Shown here: positions 53,352 through 63,165 of the stretch, piece by piece
Position numbering within the stretch: position 1 is the stretch's first letter
How the letters are laid out: each line of letters opens with the position of its first letter
Assembly (NCBI GenBank): GCA_020403265.1
Contig: JADBXZ010000012.1
Location: 186,001 to 250,000 of the forward strand
DNA: 64,000 nt
Direction: 5' to 3'
Source of the DNA: Bacteroidota bacterium
GTDB lineage: Bacteria; Bacteroidota; Bacteroidia; B-17B0; Aurantibacillaceae
Notes under the pieces: model-generated
Database searches by the model: none
The model's input: the letters and a program-made list of their open reading frames with translations, nothing else
Told to the model about the DNA's origin: nothing
Program-made: the position numbers and the translations under genes

Positions 53352-55258
53352 CTGACTTGGTTCAATTCATTTAACTGTCCTGAAAATTTTTCTAACATAA
53401 ATTTACAGTCATTAATTACCTCATTTGTAAGGTGCTTTACTTCATTAATATTTTGTTCCGTTGTGCATAAGCTTTCTATTTGTTTTAGTTTGGTAATTGT
53501 GTTGGAATTAAATCCCATTAAAGCCAAACTGGTTTGCAAACGGTGCGCCATGGAACCAATACCGCTATAATCGTCAGTTTTAATCAATATAGTCAATTTT
53601 TCAATATCACCTGGGCATTGTTCCATAAACAACTCTATCATTTCTTTAACAAAAGCTTTATTTCCACTAGACATAATATTTAAAGTTTCAATTGTCGAGT
53701 CATTGCCTGTTCCATCAATTACTTTATTGCTCTTTACTATGCTGCCATTAGAATTAGCCAATTGTCGATTAATTCGGTTTATAAGATCTTTACTATTAAA
53801 TGGTTTACTTATGTAGTCGTTCATCCCACTGCTCAAACAAACTTTCTTTTCTCCGGCAATTACATTTGCAGTCATTGCAATAATAGGTGTATCTATTTGT
53901 AATTCTTTTCTGATTTTAATGGTGCTTGTTATGCCATCTAAAACAGGCATTTGAATATCCATTAAAATAAGATCGTAATCTATATTTTGCAACAATTTTA
54001 AAGCAACCTCACCATTGTCAGCTATAGTTACAACTGCACCTTCCTGACCTAAAATGGTAGAAGTTAATTTTTGGTTAATCTCATTATCTTCGACTAGCAA
54101 GATTTTTTTATTATTTAACAAGCTTGATTGAGAAGTTTGCCTTATCAAATCTTCTGCATGAGTGTTGCTCTCTCTTAAACTATATGGTAAAAAGCAATAA
54201 AAATTAGAGCCTTTGTTTTTCTCACTATCAACATGTATGGTTCCTTTATGCAACTCCACCAACTTTTTTACTATAGATAAGCCTAGGCCGGTTCCACCAT
54301 ACTTACGCGTTGTACTGTTGTCAGCTTGAATAAACTTGTCAAATATCAATTTCAATTTATCCGGTTCAATACCAATACCAGTATCGATAACCTGCAATTT
54401 TAATACAACGTTAAATTTATTACTCTGCGCTACTTCAGCATTAAATCTGATGCTGCCTCCTGAAGGTGTAAATTTAAGTGCATTACTCAAAAGATTATTC
54501 AGTATCTGAAACAGTCTTAGTGGATCGCCATAAATTTCTTCTGGTAAATCAGAACTAAAAGAACTATCAAAAATTATTTGCCTTTTGAGAAATTGTGGAT
54601 TAAACAATTGTATCAGTTCCTTTAGTTTATCTCTAAGGCTAAATTTTATGTGTTCTAAAGTAACAAGCCCGGCCTCAATTTTGGTTGCATCCAAAATATC
54701 AGCAACAATTTTAATAAGATTCTTTCCCGAAACATCAATTGAATGCAAATAATCTTTCTGTTCATTTGTAAGTTCGGTTCTTTGTAATAATTCCGTAAAA
54801 CCTAGTATACCATTAATCGGAGTTCTAATTTCATGGCTAACATTAGCCAAAAATAATGCCTGCATGCTTAAGGCTTTATCCGCCAACTGCTTTGATTTCT
54901 CTAATTCAATTTCTAAATTATGTAACTCTGTTATGTTATGAAAAAAAAGTGTTTTAATTGTTTCTTCGCCCTCTTTGTCTTCTTGAATTGTTACAAGACA
55001 AGTAATCATTCGGCCAGCATTTGTAAAACAAAACATCTTTTCATCAAACAAAAGTCCTTCTCTCACTAACTTATCATTTAAATGTTTTCTTCCGGAAGAA
55101 TTAAATACACAAATGTCATACAACTTCTCTCCAATTAAGTTATGTGTAAAAGCAAAATCAAACATTTTCAAAAATGAATTATTCGCATAAACAACCGTTG
55201 AAAGATTATTACTTAGACTTAAGATAGCTATTGGACTATTTGAGTAAAACTTCATCAT
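53348..55258 (-). CDS. Hybrid sensor histidine kinase (PAS-HisKA-HATPase-REC-HPt)
   Basis: The 636-residue cytoplasmic protein has no membrane helix. A PAS-like domain (about 1-110) and a coiled coil lead to HisKA with the phosphoacceptor His142 in ANVSHEIRTPINGILGF. The ATPase domain shows NNLLSNALKFT, DTGIGIEPD and GGTGLGLSIV. A receiver follows (about 384-500) with Asp434 in LILMDIQMP and the late Lys in ISKPF. It ends in an HPt-type helical bundle with His572 in MAHRLQTSLALMG. It is thus a complete phosphorelay in one chain. Response-regulator genes lie on both sides on the same strand and may be its targets. Confidence 0.9.
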   Translation of the reverse strand: MMKFYSNSPIAILSLSNNLSTVVYANNSFLKMFDFAFTHNLIGEKLYDICVFNSSGRKHLNDKLVREGLLFDEKMFCFTNAGRMITCLVTIQEDKEGEETIKTLFFHNITELHNLEIELEKSKQLADKALSMQALFLANVSHEIRTPINGILGFTELLQRTELTNEQKDYLHSIDVSGKNLIKIVADILDATKIEAGLVTLEHIKFSLRDKLKELIQLFNPQFLKRQIIFDSSFSSDLPEEIYGDPLRLFQILNNLLSNALKFTPSGGSIRFNAEVAQSNKFNVVLKLQVIDTGIGIEPDKLKLIFDKFIQADNSTTRKYGGTGLGLSIVKKLVELHKGTIHVDSEKNKGSNFYCFLPYSLRESNTHAEDLIRQTSQSSLLNNKKILLVEDNEINQKLTSTILGQEGAVVTIADNGEVALKLLQNIDYDLILMDIQMPVLDGITSTIKIRKELQIDTPIIAMTANVIAGEKKVCLSSGMNDYISKPFNSKDLINRINRQLANSNGSIVKSNKVIDGTGNDSTIETLNIMSSGNKAFVKEMIELFMEQCPGDIEKLTILIKTDDYSGIGSMAHRLQTSLALMGFNSNTITKLKQIESLCTTEQNINEVKHLTNEVINDCKFMLEKFSGQLNELNQVS

Positions 55259-55322
55259 TAAAAAGAACTCTCTCTTTGATGTTAGAACTATAGTTTGTTA
55301 TTCAATAATTAATTTATTCCGT

Positions 55323-55682
55323 TTAATTAAGAGATTCAATGATTTTTACAATTTCATTAAAGACGTTTGGTTTATGTATAAAGTGAACATTTTCAAATCC
55401 TAAATCGCTTATTACTTTTTTCCCATAATTTAAACTAGAGACAACAATTATCGGAAAGCTTTCTCCAATGTTTTGTTTAATTGCTCTAATTAAATCAACA
55501 CCGGTTAAATCATCAATCATTAAATCACAAATAAGTAAATCAAAACTCTTGTTGGTTATTTTAACATACGCATCATCTACAGTGCTTGTTGTAATCAATT
55601 TATAATTTGCATCGGTAAGAACTTGACCAAGGGCTCGCAAAAAAAGCTTATCATCATCAACTATCAGTATATTTTTCTCCAT
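55323..55682 (-). CDS. Single-domain response regulator
   Basis: The 119-residue protein is a receiver domain alone. It has the acidic cluster at residues 9-11 in ILIVDDDKLFLRAL, the phosphorylation site Asp53 in LLICDLMIDDLTG, a Ser in IIVVSS and the conserved Lys-Pro in IHKPN. Such proteins work by binding partners or as phosphate carriers. It lies 64 bases before the hybrid kinase gene on the same strand, so the kinase is the likely phosphate source. It is unlike the frameshifted receiver behind the kinase. Confidence 0.9.
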   Translation of the reverse strand: MEKNILIVDDDKLFLRALGQVLTDANYKLITTSTVDDAYVKITNKSFDLLICDLMIDDLTGVDLIRAIKQNIGESFPIIVVSSLNYGKKVISDLGFENVHFIHKPNVFNEIVKIIESLN

Positions 55683-55769
55683 AAATCCAAATTTTACTCT
55701 AATTTATCAATTTGTGTTTTTATTTAATAAATTCAACTTAAAAATTAGTCTAAATACCCAATTAAACTG

Positions 55770-55777
55770 TAAATTTG
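55770..55777 (+). promoter_or_regulatory. -7 box (TAAATTTG) of tatC
   Basis: A perfect TAnnTTTG box ends seven bases before the tatC TTG start. A TTTG partner at the usual distance is not visible. Transcripts from here would start at or next to the start codon. Confidence 0.35.
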
Positions 55778-55784
55778 CGATGTT

Positions 55785-56624
55785 TTGGCACTATTTAATA
55801 GAAAAAGCAACACCAATGCGAATGAATTAAGTTTTCTAGGACATTTAGAAGCTTTGAGATGGCATTTGTTTAGAAGCGCTCTTGCTGTTGTTTTGTTTGC
55901 CACGCTCGCTTTTGTTTACAATAATATTTTATTTGACGAAATTATTTTTGGCCCTTTGAAGCAAGATTTCTTAAGCTACAGGGCTTTGTGTAAACTTGGT
56001 CATAAAATAGGTGTTGGAGATGCCATGTGTATTATTGTTAAACCACAAAAACTCCAAACATTAAGTGCAAGTGAGCAATTTTTTAATCATATGTGGATTG
56101 CTTTCTTGACCGGTCTTATCCTTGGTTTTCCAGTCATTCTTTGGGAACTCTGGAAATTTGTTAAACCTGCTTTAAAAGACAAAGAAGTTGGGCCTGTGAA
56201 ATTGTTTATTGCTATTGCTTCATTATTATTTATTATTGGTGTTTTGTTTGGTTATTTTTTGCTGTTTCCAATGAGCTATAATTTTTTAATTAATTATACT
56301 GTTTCAGATAGTGGTATAGTTCAAACAAATAATACTTTTGATGATTATATTTCTCTAATCTCTACAATGACCTTAGTTGCAGGAATAATTTTTGAATTAC
56401 CTGTATTAGTATACTTTCTTACAAAGCTAACTTTACTTACACCGCAATTTATGCGCAAATACCGTAAGCATGCTGTAGTAGTAATATTAATTATAGGTGC
56501 CATCATAACACCTAGCCCTGACGTTACCAGTCAAATGGTTGTATCTGTTCCAATGTATTTACTCTATGAACTAAGTGTATTTGTTAGTGCATGGGTGCTT
56601 AAAAAAAATAATGAAACTACTTAA
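55785..56624 (+). CDS. tatC: Sec-independent protein translocase subunit TatC
   Basis: The 279-residue membrane protein has six predicted helices. The TatC signatures are FLGHLEALRWHLFRS at the start, with the glutamate that binds twin-arginine signals, and FGYFLLFPMSYNFLINY. ITPSPDVTSQMVVSVPMYLLYELSV occurs near the end. TatC recognises folded twin-arginine precursors and exports them with TatA/B, which are not in the window. The start is TTG in the normal family beginning ALFNRK; the ATG at 55780 is in another frame. The AhpD-like gene follows after five bases. Confidence 0.93.
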   Translation: MALFNRKSNTNANELSFLGHLEALRWHLFRSALAVVLFATLAFVYNNILFDEIIFGPLKQDFLSYRALCKLGHKIGVGDAMCIIVKPQKLQTLSASEQFFNHMWIAFLTGLILGFPVILWELWKFVKPALKDKEVGPVKLFIAIASLLFIIGVLFGYFLLFPMSYNFLINYTVSDSGIVQTNNTFDDYISLISTMTLVAGIIFELPVLVYFLTKLTLLTPQFMRKYRKHAVVVILIIGAIITPSPDVTSQMVVSVPMYLLYELSVFVSAWVLKKNNETT

Positions 56625-56629
56625 ATAGT

Positions 56630-56980
56630 ATGTCGCAAATTGTTAATGAATTTAATGATTACCGTTCTAAAATGAATGATGTAATTCTCAATAAAGATAA
56701 CTTAGTTTTAAAAAGACTTTTTAATTTGGATAGTAACACCTATGCAGAAGGTGCATTATCCGTAAAGACTAAAGAAATGCTGGGCCTAGTAGCTAGCATG
56801 GTTCTTCGATGTGACGATTGCATAAAATATCATTTAATCAAATGCTACGAACAAAAGTGCAATACTGAAGAGGTTTATGAAATTTTTGCGGTTGCCAACA
56901 TTGTTGGCGGTACTATTGTAATACCTCACACCAGAAGGGCTGCAGAGTTCTGGGAAGAGCTGACCAAAGAAGTTAATTAA
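56630..56980 (+). CDS. Carboxymuconolactone decarboxylase/AhpD-like protein
   Basis: The 116-residue helical protein has the AhpD-type motif CDDCIKYH, i.e. Cys-x2-Cys with a His three residues later (about residues 63-70). It is preceded by SVKTKEMLGLVASMVLR. Family members with this motif reduce peroxides or act as thiol-disulfide partners. The length and single domain fit the AhpD-like group rather than true gamma-carboxymuconolactone decarboxylases. It probably shares a transcript with tatC and overlaps the convergent ABC gene by four bases. Confidence 0.85.
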   Translation: MSQIVNEFNDYRSKMNDVILNKDNLVLKRLFNLDSNTYAEGALSVKTKEMLGLVASMVLRCDDCIKYHLIKCYEQKCNTEEVYEIFAVANIVGGTIVIPHTRRAAEFWEELTKEVN

Positions 56981-59900
56981 TTATTTACTAGTTTCTTTAA
57001 GTTGTCGTCAGGAACCCTGTCAATCAAGTAATTATATGGATCTATACCTGTTTGGTATGGTTTTTTACCTACAACAAATTTAAACATGTTATTTTCCTGA
57101 TCAATCTTTACTCGTTTGTACAACAATGGTTTTCCTAACGTAAGTTGACTGGTTGACTCTTCAAAAATTGCAATGTCAATATAATCGTTGATTCTCACCT
57201 GCGTTTCCTTTCCTAGTTCATTTGCCTTATGCTTCAAGGAATTGGTCTTAATAGTAACTTCATACTTATCCCCTGTCTTTTTATAACTACAATCAACTAT
57301 TTTGTTAGAATACAGGGTTATATCCTCAAATAGATCTTTAAGAATATATTTTAAACTATCGGGTGTAACTTTTCTAAATGCCCGCATAGCATCCAAACTC
57401 GTTGCATATGGCGGCCTTTTGTAAGCAAAAGAATCTATCAATGAACGCAATGCTTCATTAACTTTTGCTTCACCAATCATCTCCTTCAAATAATACATTA
57501 CCACACTCGCCTTTCGGTAATAAACATAATCCTGATCCTCTACGTACTGCAATGGCTTCTCACCTTGAGGTTCAGAACTTCTTCCGCTTAAATAAGAATC
57601 CATTTCATACTTCAAAAATTTCTTCATCTTATCTTTTCCATATTCCTTCTCCATCACCATTAATGCAGAGTACTGGGCAAAACTTTCACTAAGCATAGTA
57701 CTACCTTGCATGTTTGAACCAACTAACTGATGAGCCCAGTACTGGTGACCCATTTCATGTGCCACAACATAATAAACCGGATCTATATCATCCTCTTTCA
57801 CGTCGCGTAGGTCGGAAATAAATCCAATTCCTTCGCTGTAAGGCATGGTTCCCGGGAAAGCCTGAGCAAAACTGCTGTGTCTTGGAAACTCCACTATCCG
57901 ACACTCTTTATGATAATAGGGTCCAAAATTATTTATGTAATAAGTTAATGACTTTTGAATGCTACTTAACATATTGGGCACATTGTAGGCGTGTGTAGGA
58001 TGATAATATACTTCAGCACTTACGCCGTCGAATTTTACAGTTTTAACATCATACTTAGCAGATAAAAAAGATGTAAAGTTTAAAGATGGACGTGTTAATT
58101 TATACTTAAAATAATTTCTGTTTTTGTAATTCCATTTTTTTATTAAATCACCAGGTGCAATTGCTGTTTGATCTGCATCTGTACTAATTTCTGTTTCCAC
58201 CATGCACCAATCGGCATTATTAACATAAGTTTTCCCTCTGTTTAATGAATCAGCTTCGTTCAAAATTGGGCTGCGTAATTTTTCCGGTAATTTCTTTTTT
58301 CTTCTTCGGTTTTTGTCGGAAATTTCATTGTCATTAATGTATCCTAAATATGGCATAAAGTCAGAGTTATTGAAAAATGTTCCATTTTCTGTTAAAGAGA
58401 TAAAAGAAACTTCATTCTCAAAACCCCTGTTGACATAACTATTCCTGTACCTGATTAAAAGAGTATCCTCAGGCATTAAAGGCTTGGCCAGGGTGTAAAT
58501 TATATATCCGGAATAATCATCCTTCAAGCTTTGTTTAGCGTCTTTTATATAAATTCGCAAGCTGTCCGATAACGTTGGTACTGTAAAGTGTATTTCTTTA
58601 ATTGCCTTAGCACCCTCGTTTCGCACCAGCATTTCGCTGTAAGTAGTCAAATTTCTTTCTTTTGGAAACAATTCGATCTTATGTTTAATAGCATAAATAC
58701 GCGGCAATGGTAATGTTTCGTACTTTTTATATTTAAGCTCGTATTGTAGGCGCCTGTCAATAGTAACATCTCGACTATCAAATGTGTTAAGAACCTTAGT
58801 ATTATAATAAATAAAGCCACCACATAAAATAAACATACTCATTAAAACTATAAGTATTTTTCCGTTGTGTTTAAATTGAACTAAAGCTGACTTTATTCTG
58901 TACTTGAATCTAGTTTCCTTTCCACGTTGGTAAAGTGAATAACTAATAACCGAAATTATTACAGCAGAAAGACACCAATATAAATTAAACCACAAAGTTG
59001 TTTTTACATATGGCTTAAACTGATATAGATCTGAGTATATAATGCTTGGCCTTGAACCATACTGTACTAAATTAGATTCAATATTTAAATTTGACCATGC
59101 GATTCCATTAACAATCACAAAAATTACGAAAGCAAAGTAAGAGATATATCGGTTATTTATTAAAACATGAATAAACAAAGAAGCTACAATAAGAAACACA
59201 AACCTCAGCAATTCAAGAATCACAAATTGTATAAAGTACAACTTTAAATTAAAGTCAAAGAAACCATAGGCCAACTGGGTAACAACGCCAACTATAATAC
59301 AAGTAAATAAAATAATAGCCACTACAAAAATTAACGCAAGGGTTTTTGCTGTAAATAAAACAGAAAAGGAGAAAGGCATTGCGTCTTTAATGTCGTTTAA
59401 TTTTGCATCACGTTCCCGCCAAACAATAACCCCGGAATAGAATGTAATAATAGCAATAATAAATATGTAAAATGATCCTTTTATGGTTTCAATTACATCG
59501 CTGCTTGTAGGATAATTACTGGTATCGTACATTCCCGTAAAATTGGTAAGGCTTACTGTTAATAAAAGTATACCGAAAATCATGATAATTATGAATACAG
59601 GGTTTCTGACAATGGCTTTAACTTCGAAACGTATCAAGCTCCAAAAAGCACCCCATGAGAATTGATAAGTAGGTACATAGTTTGGAATAATAGGTGGTGC
59701 AACCTCATTGTGATTTTGAACCATTTTTTTGGTTTTTACCTTTTTACTCCGAACACTAAAGGAAAATTTTGAATACGTAAACAACAAAACAATTATTCCA
59801 ACAAAAATCCACAGACTTCTGTTGAGCAGAATTGATTGATGACTCCACATAGGTGCTGAGTTTTTCTCATCAACAGTTAAGTACTTTGAAGCAATGGAAA

Positions 59901-60546
59901 AAGGTTCAGATCCAAAAGGGTCGAATAAAGAAGCTAAAAACTCCTTTTCAAGTCCATTTAAAATAGTTGATGAGATAATGTAAAGAATTAGTAACAATAT
60001 TGCTGAAACAAAAGAAATAATGCTACTTCTGAAAAATAAAGCAACTGCAAAAATAACAGAAGCAATGATTAAGGTGTTAGGAACGGCAAACACCAAAAAG
60101 CCAGCCAGGTGGCCGCTTAAATTAAAAGCACCATATCGAATATTGTCCTCAGCCCAAGGTAAAAACGGTCCTATTATTGCGCCAAGTGAAATGCCAATTG
60201 TAGGAATTAGAGCAGCCAGGTAGGCGCCAATAAATTTTCCGAAAAAATAATTAAGCTTTTTTATTGGACTTGTAAAAATAAATTGATACATCCCTGTTTC
60301 CAAATCGCGGGATGCAGAGGAATTCATAAAAGCTGTTGTAGTTAGCAGAATGACAAACAACATGTTGCCATAATAGCTTTGAATGGCGTGAGGCGCATTT
60401 TTATAAACGTTGCCAACTCCTCCGCCAATTGAAACATTATCCGTTGATATAACTAATGCTATTAACAACAAATAAATGAACATAAATATCCATAACATTG
60501 GCGTTTTTAGCCAGTACTGCAATTCAAATTTTATAAACTTAAACAT
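56977..60546 (-). CDS. ABC-2 type permease fused to M1-family metallopeptidase
   Basis: The 1189-residue protein has about 12 membrane helices in two blocks of six (residues 1-265 and 300-590), each with an ABC-2 pattern such as SSASRDLETGMYQFIFTSPI. Its C-terminal 600 residues form a peptidase M1 domain. The zinc motif is HEMGH at 930-934, with the second glutamate in MLSESFAQYSAL. The peptidase would face the periplasm. Such fusions are known in Bacteroidota, but the substrate is not. The ATPase gene lies ten bases upstream, so the two form a complete ABC system. Confidence 0.87.
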   Translation of the reverse strand: MFKFIKFELQYWLKTPMLWIFMFIYLLLIALVISTDNVSIGGGVGNVYKNAPHAIQSYYGNMLFVILLTTTAFMNSSASRDLETGMYQFIFTSPIKKLNYFFGKFIGAYLAALIPTIGISLGAIIGPFLPWAEDNIRYGAFNLSGHLAGFLVFAVPNTLIIASVIFAVALFFRSSIISFVSAILLLILYIISSTILNGLEKEFLASLFDPFGSEPFSIASKYLTVDEKNSAPMWSHQSILLNRSLWIFVGIIVLLFTYSKFSFSVRSKKVKTKKMVQNHNEVAPPIIPNYVPTYQFSWGAFWSLIRFEVKAIVRNPVFIIIMIFGILLLTVSLTNFTGMYDTSNYPTSSDVIETIKGSFYIFIIAIITFYSGVIVWRERDAKLNDIKDAMPFSFSVLFTAKTLALIFVVAIILFTCIIVGVVTQLAYGFFDFNLKLYFIQFVILELLRFVFLIVASLFIHVLINNRYISYFAFVIFVIVNGIAWSNLNIESNLVQYGSRPSIIYSDLYQFKPYVKTTLWFNLYWCLSAVIISVISYSLYQRGKETRFKYRIKSALVQFKHNGKILIVLMSMFILCGGFIYYNTKVLNTFDSRDVTIDRRLQYELKYKKYETLPLPRIYAIKHKIELFPKERNLTTYSEMLVRNEGAKAIKEIHFTVPTLSDSLRIYIKDAKQSLKDDYSGYIIYTLAKPLMPEDTLLIRYRNSYVNRGFENEVSFISLTENGTFFNNSDFMPYLGYINDNEISDKNRRRKKKLPEKLRSPILNEADSLNRGKTYVNNADWCMVETEISTDADQTAIAPGDLIKKWNYKNRNYFKYKLTRPSLNFTSFLSAKYDVKTVKFDGVSAEVYYHPTHAYNVPNMLSSIQKSLTYYINNFGPYYHKECRIVEFPRHSSFAQAFPGTMPYSEGIGFISDLRDVKEDDIDPVYYVVAHEMGHQYWAHQLVGSNMQGSTMLSESFAQYSALMVMEKEYGKDKMKKFLKYEMDSYLSGRSSEPQGEKPLQYVEDQDYVYYRKASVVMYYLKEMIGEAKVNEALRSLIDSFAYKRPPYATSLDAMRAFRKVTPDSLKYILKDLFEDITLYSNKIVDCSYKKTGDKYEVTIKTNSLKHKANELGKETQVRINDYIDIAIFEESTSQLTLGKPLLYKRVKIDQENNMFKFVVGKKPYQTGIDPYNYLIDRVPDDNLKKLVNN

Positions 60547-60555
60547 GGTTATGTT

Positions 60556-61434
60556 TTAAATTAATTGATTAATTTTTGCAAAAAACACATCTTCTAAATT
60601 TTCCTCCGCTTTTTCAAATCCGGAAATAGGGTTATCTGAAAACGCGTGAATTAAAGGCGTGCCGGCAACTAACTTGTTTGATATGATTTTATGATTGTTT
60701 TGATAACTCTCTAATTCCGATTTCAAAATTTTCTTTTCCCATACTTTATTTTTAATTAATTGAAGTGCTTCTTCCGTTCCTCCATTATACAAAACTCGGC
60801 CTTCATTCATAATGGCCATTTGATGACACAATTCTTTAACATCCTGAACAATGTGAGTAGATAAGATGACGATAATATTCTCTCCGATTTCACTTAAAAT
60901 ATTGTAAAATCGATTACGCTCTCCCGGATCCAAGCCGGCTGTTGGTTCATCAACAATTATCAATTGAGGGCTGCCTATTAAACATTGTGCCACCCCAAAT
61001 CTTTGGCGCATACCGCCGCTGTAACTACTAACTGAATTATGTCGATGTTCAAATAAATTAACCTTGTGAAGTAAATAACTTACCATTTCTTTCCGCTCAG
61101 ATCTGCTTGAAAATCCTTTTAACAATGCCAAATGATCTAATAGCTCAACTGCGGATGTTCTGGGATACACACCAAATTCTTGTGGCAAATATCCAAGCAC
61201 TTTCCTTAATTCATCCTTGTTTTTTAAAATATCCAACTCTCCTAAAAATGCAGTGCCCGAGTCTGCATCTTGCAAAGTTGCCAGTGTACGCATTAAACTG
61301 GATTTTCCTGCACCGTTTGGCCCAAGCAAACCAAACAGACCTGTATTAATAGTTAAGGTAACGTCTTTAAGTGCATGAACACCATTCGGATATAACTTAC
61401 TTAAATTATTGATTTGGAGTGTTGTTGAATTCAT
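60556..61434 (-). CDS. ABC transporter ATP-binding protein of the permease/M1 system
   Basis: The 292-residue ATPase has Walker A GPNGAGKSS (about 37-45), signature YSGGMRQRFGV, Walker B LIIVDEPTAGLDPGERNRF and the switch His in LSTHIV. The C-terminal extension of about 80 residues is usual for ABC-2 ATPases. It is followed by the fused permease/peptidase gene after ten bases. The pair is expected to move a substrate, perhaps a peptide or lipid, across the inner membrane. Confidence 0.9.
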   Translation of the reverse strand: MNSTTLQINNLSKLYPNGVHALKDVTLTINTGLFGLLGPNGAGKSSLMRTLATLQDADSGTAFLGELDILKNKDELRKVLGYLPQEFGVYPRTSAVELLDHLALLKGFSSRSERKEMVSYLLHKVNLFEHRHNSVSSYSGGMRQRFGVAQCLIGSPQLIIVDEPTAGLDPGERNRFYNILSEIGENIIVILSTHIVQDVKELCHQMAIMNEGRVLYNGGTEEALQLIKNKVWEKKILKSELESYQNNHKIISNKLVAGTPLIHAFSDNPISGFEKAEENLEDVFFAKINQLI

Positions 61435-61541
61435 AAATTAAAAATAAGGCTATTATTTGAATCAACAAGACGAATAACTCGCATGAAAAGTTACAAAACA
61501 GCCCCTAAACTAATCAATTAAAAACCAACGGATTACACTGG

Positions 61542-62279
61542 CTAAGCATCAAAATCGTGATGGCTGTTCCAAACGGAACTACTAAAATTTTTGGAAAAAG
61601 CAAAGGTATAATAAGCTGTTACACCCATACTAAATATTAGCAAGTGAAAAAAAGTAGCAATTCTATAACCACTCCAATAGGGCAGGTTTTTAACATTCAA
61701 TGTAATTACACTATTTGGTAAACAAAGTGTTACAATAAAAACAACAACAAGTAATGTAATAAAGAGATTTTCAAATTGACGTAGTGGCCAATTATAAATA
61801 CTACGTGTTGGTTTCAGTAAATTTCCCCATTGATGGATTAGATAATAATTACCATGATTTGTTGGTGCAAACAGCAAACACGAATCACAACTGCCTAAAT
61901 TTTTTATGGAGTTAAGTGGTGCTAATACTTTAAAGCCCTCAATTTCTTTTTTTTGAACAACATTAATGTCTTTAATTTTTAATATAGCTTCATAAGGAAA
62001 CTCTGAGCGATAAAATTTGCTGTCTACAAAGCGCAAACGATAATTAATTGCCACACGCTTTATTTCTTCTTTAGAAAAAATAAAACTCTTATCGCAGTCC
62101 TCCTCATCTATAAGTTTTTTAAGATCAAAATAGTATGTTAAATTATCTAATACTTTATTTGTGTGAACAATATCGTTTTGAAGAATTTGTTTTGCTTCAT
62201 TTAATAATTCATCCTGTTCGCTGCGGTGTTTTACTTTCACCTCATCCAGCTTTACTTTAATATCAACGCTCTTTAGCAT
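61542..62279 (-). CDS. Membrane protein of unknown function with two C-terminal helices
   Basis: The 245-residue protein is soluble and charged for about 170 residues (a heptad-like start, KVKLDEVKVKHRSEQDELLNEAKQIL). Two membrane helices follow (FENLFITLLVVVFIVTLCL and IATFFHLLIFSMGVTAYYTFAF). A CDSC pair occurs near residue 130. I do not recognise the family. It starts directly next to the stop of the outer-membrane barrel gene, so both are probably on one transcript. Confidence 0.65.
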   Translation of the reverse strand: MLKSVDIKVKLDEVKVKHRSEQDELLNEAKQILQNDIVHTNKVLDNLTYYFDLKKLIDEEDCDKSFIFSKEEIKRVAINYRLRFVDSKFYRSEFPYEAILKIKDINVVQKKEIEGFKVLAPLNSIKNLGSCDSCLLFAPTNHGNYYLIHQWGNLLKPTRSIYNWPLRQFENLFITLLVVVFIVTLCLPNSVITLNVKNLPYWSGYRIATFFHLLIFSMGVTAYYTFAFSKNFSSSVWNSHHDFDA

Positions 62280-63017
62280 TTAGTATGGAATAATAGAGAT
62301 CCCAATTGTATAAGGTGTAATTCCTTGAGGACCCTTATCCGTAAAAACCTCACTCAAATAATAACAAGCTGTAAGGCAAAATTGTTCATAGCCAATTCTG
62401 AAATTTACACCATACCTCAACTTATTAATATTTTTAATATCGTATACCCTAATTTTTCCGTCATTATCCTTAATCGATCGAAAATCGTTTACCACATAAC
62501 CCAGTTTTATTCCGGCATGTATCTTAAACTGTCGATCAGTTTTTGTTCTAAATCTTATTTCAAGAGGAACCTCTAAAAACTTTTGCCCAAATCGATTCAA
62601 AGTAAATGGTCTATTAAATGGTCTTAAGGATGTAAGTTGAGCATTAGTTAAAGTATCTCTCGAATAAATAAAATCTGCATTACTGTGAAAGTTGTGACTG
62701 AGCAAACCCAAACCATATCCAAAACTAAAATTTGATCTTCCGAAGGGCTTATCAAACATAAATGCAAAATTAAACCCTATACAACGTTCATGCATTTGTT
62801 TAACATCATTAGACAAACCTAAAAATCCGGTGTGATTTATTTCAAAAATTAATCTATCATGAGGGTCTGATTTATAATTCTTGATATCAAATTCGCTTTC
62901 TATCTTTTTTTTAAGAACATTAACACGCTGTGTAGTGTCTTTTTTTACTTGTGCAAACGAAGGAAAACTTAACGATAGAATAAATCCTAAAAACCAACTA
63001 TTTATGATAACCTTCAT
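62280..63017 (-). CDS. Outer membrane beta-barrel protein (PorT-like)
   Basis: The 245-residue protein has a signal peptide (SWFLGFILSLSFPSFAQ) and an acidic and basic linker. About eight amphipathic beta strands follow, for example GFNFAFMFDKPF, FSFGYGLGLLSHNF, KFLEVPLEIRFRT and YGVNFRIGYEQFCLTACYYLSE, and it ends in GISIIPY. This is the pattern of the outer membrane beta-barrel/PorT-like family. The role is unknown. It is followed directly by the two-helix membrane protein gene. Confidence 0.75.
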   Translation of the reverse strand: MKVIINSWFLGFILSLSFPSFAQVKKDTTQRVNVLKKKIESEFDIKNYKSDPHDRLIFEINHTGFLGLSNDVKQMHERCIGFNFAFMFDKPFGRSNFSFGYGLGLLSHNFHSNADFIYSRDTLTNAQLTSLRPFNRPFTLNRFGQKFLEVPLEIRFRTKTDRQFKIHAGIKLGYVVNDFRSIKDNDGKIRVYDIKNINKLRYGVNFRIGYEQFCLTACYYLSEVFTDKGPQGITPYTIGISIIPY

Positions 63018-63165
63018 TTAAGGAAAAGTAAAGATACTAAATAAATTATACCTTAACAGTAAGTTAATCCAAATCTTAAAGTTAAAAAACCAGAATGCTT
63101 TAGGTCTTAAATTGATGGATAATAGGCTGAATTTCTTATGTGTTGATATTTTAACAAACAAGTTT

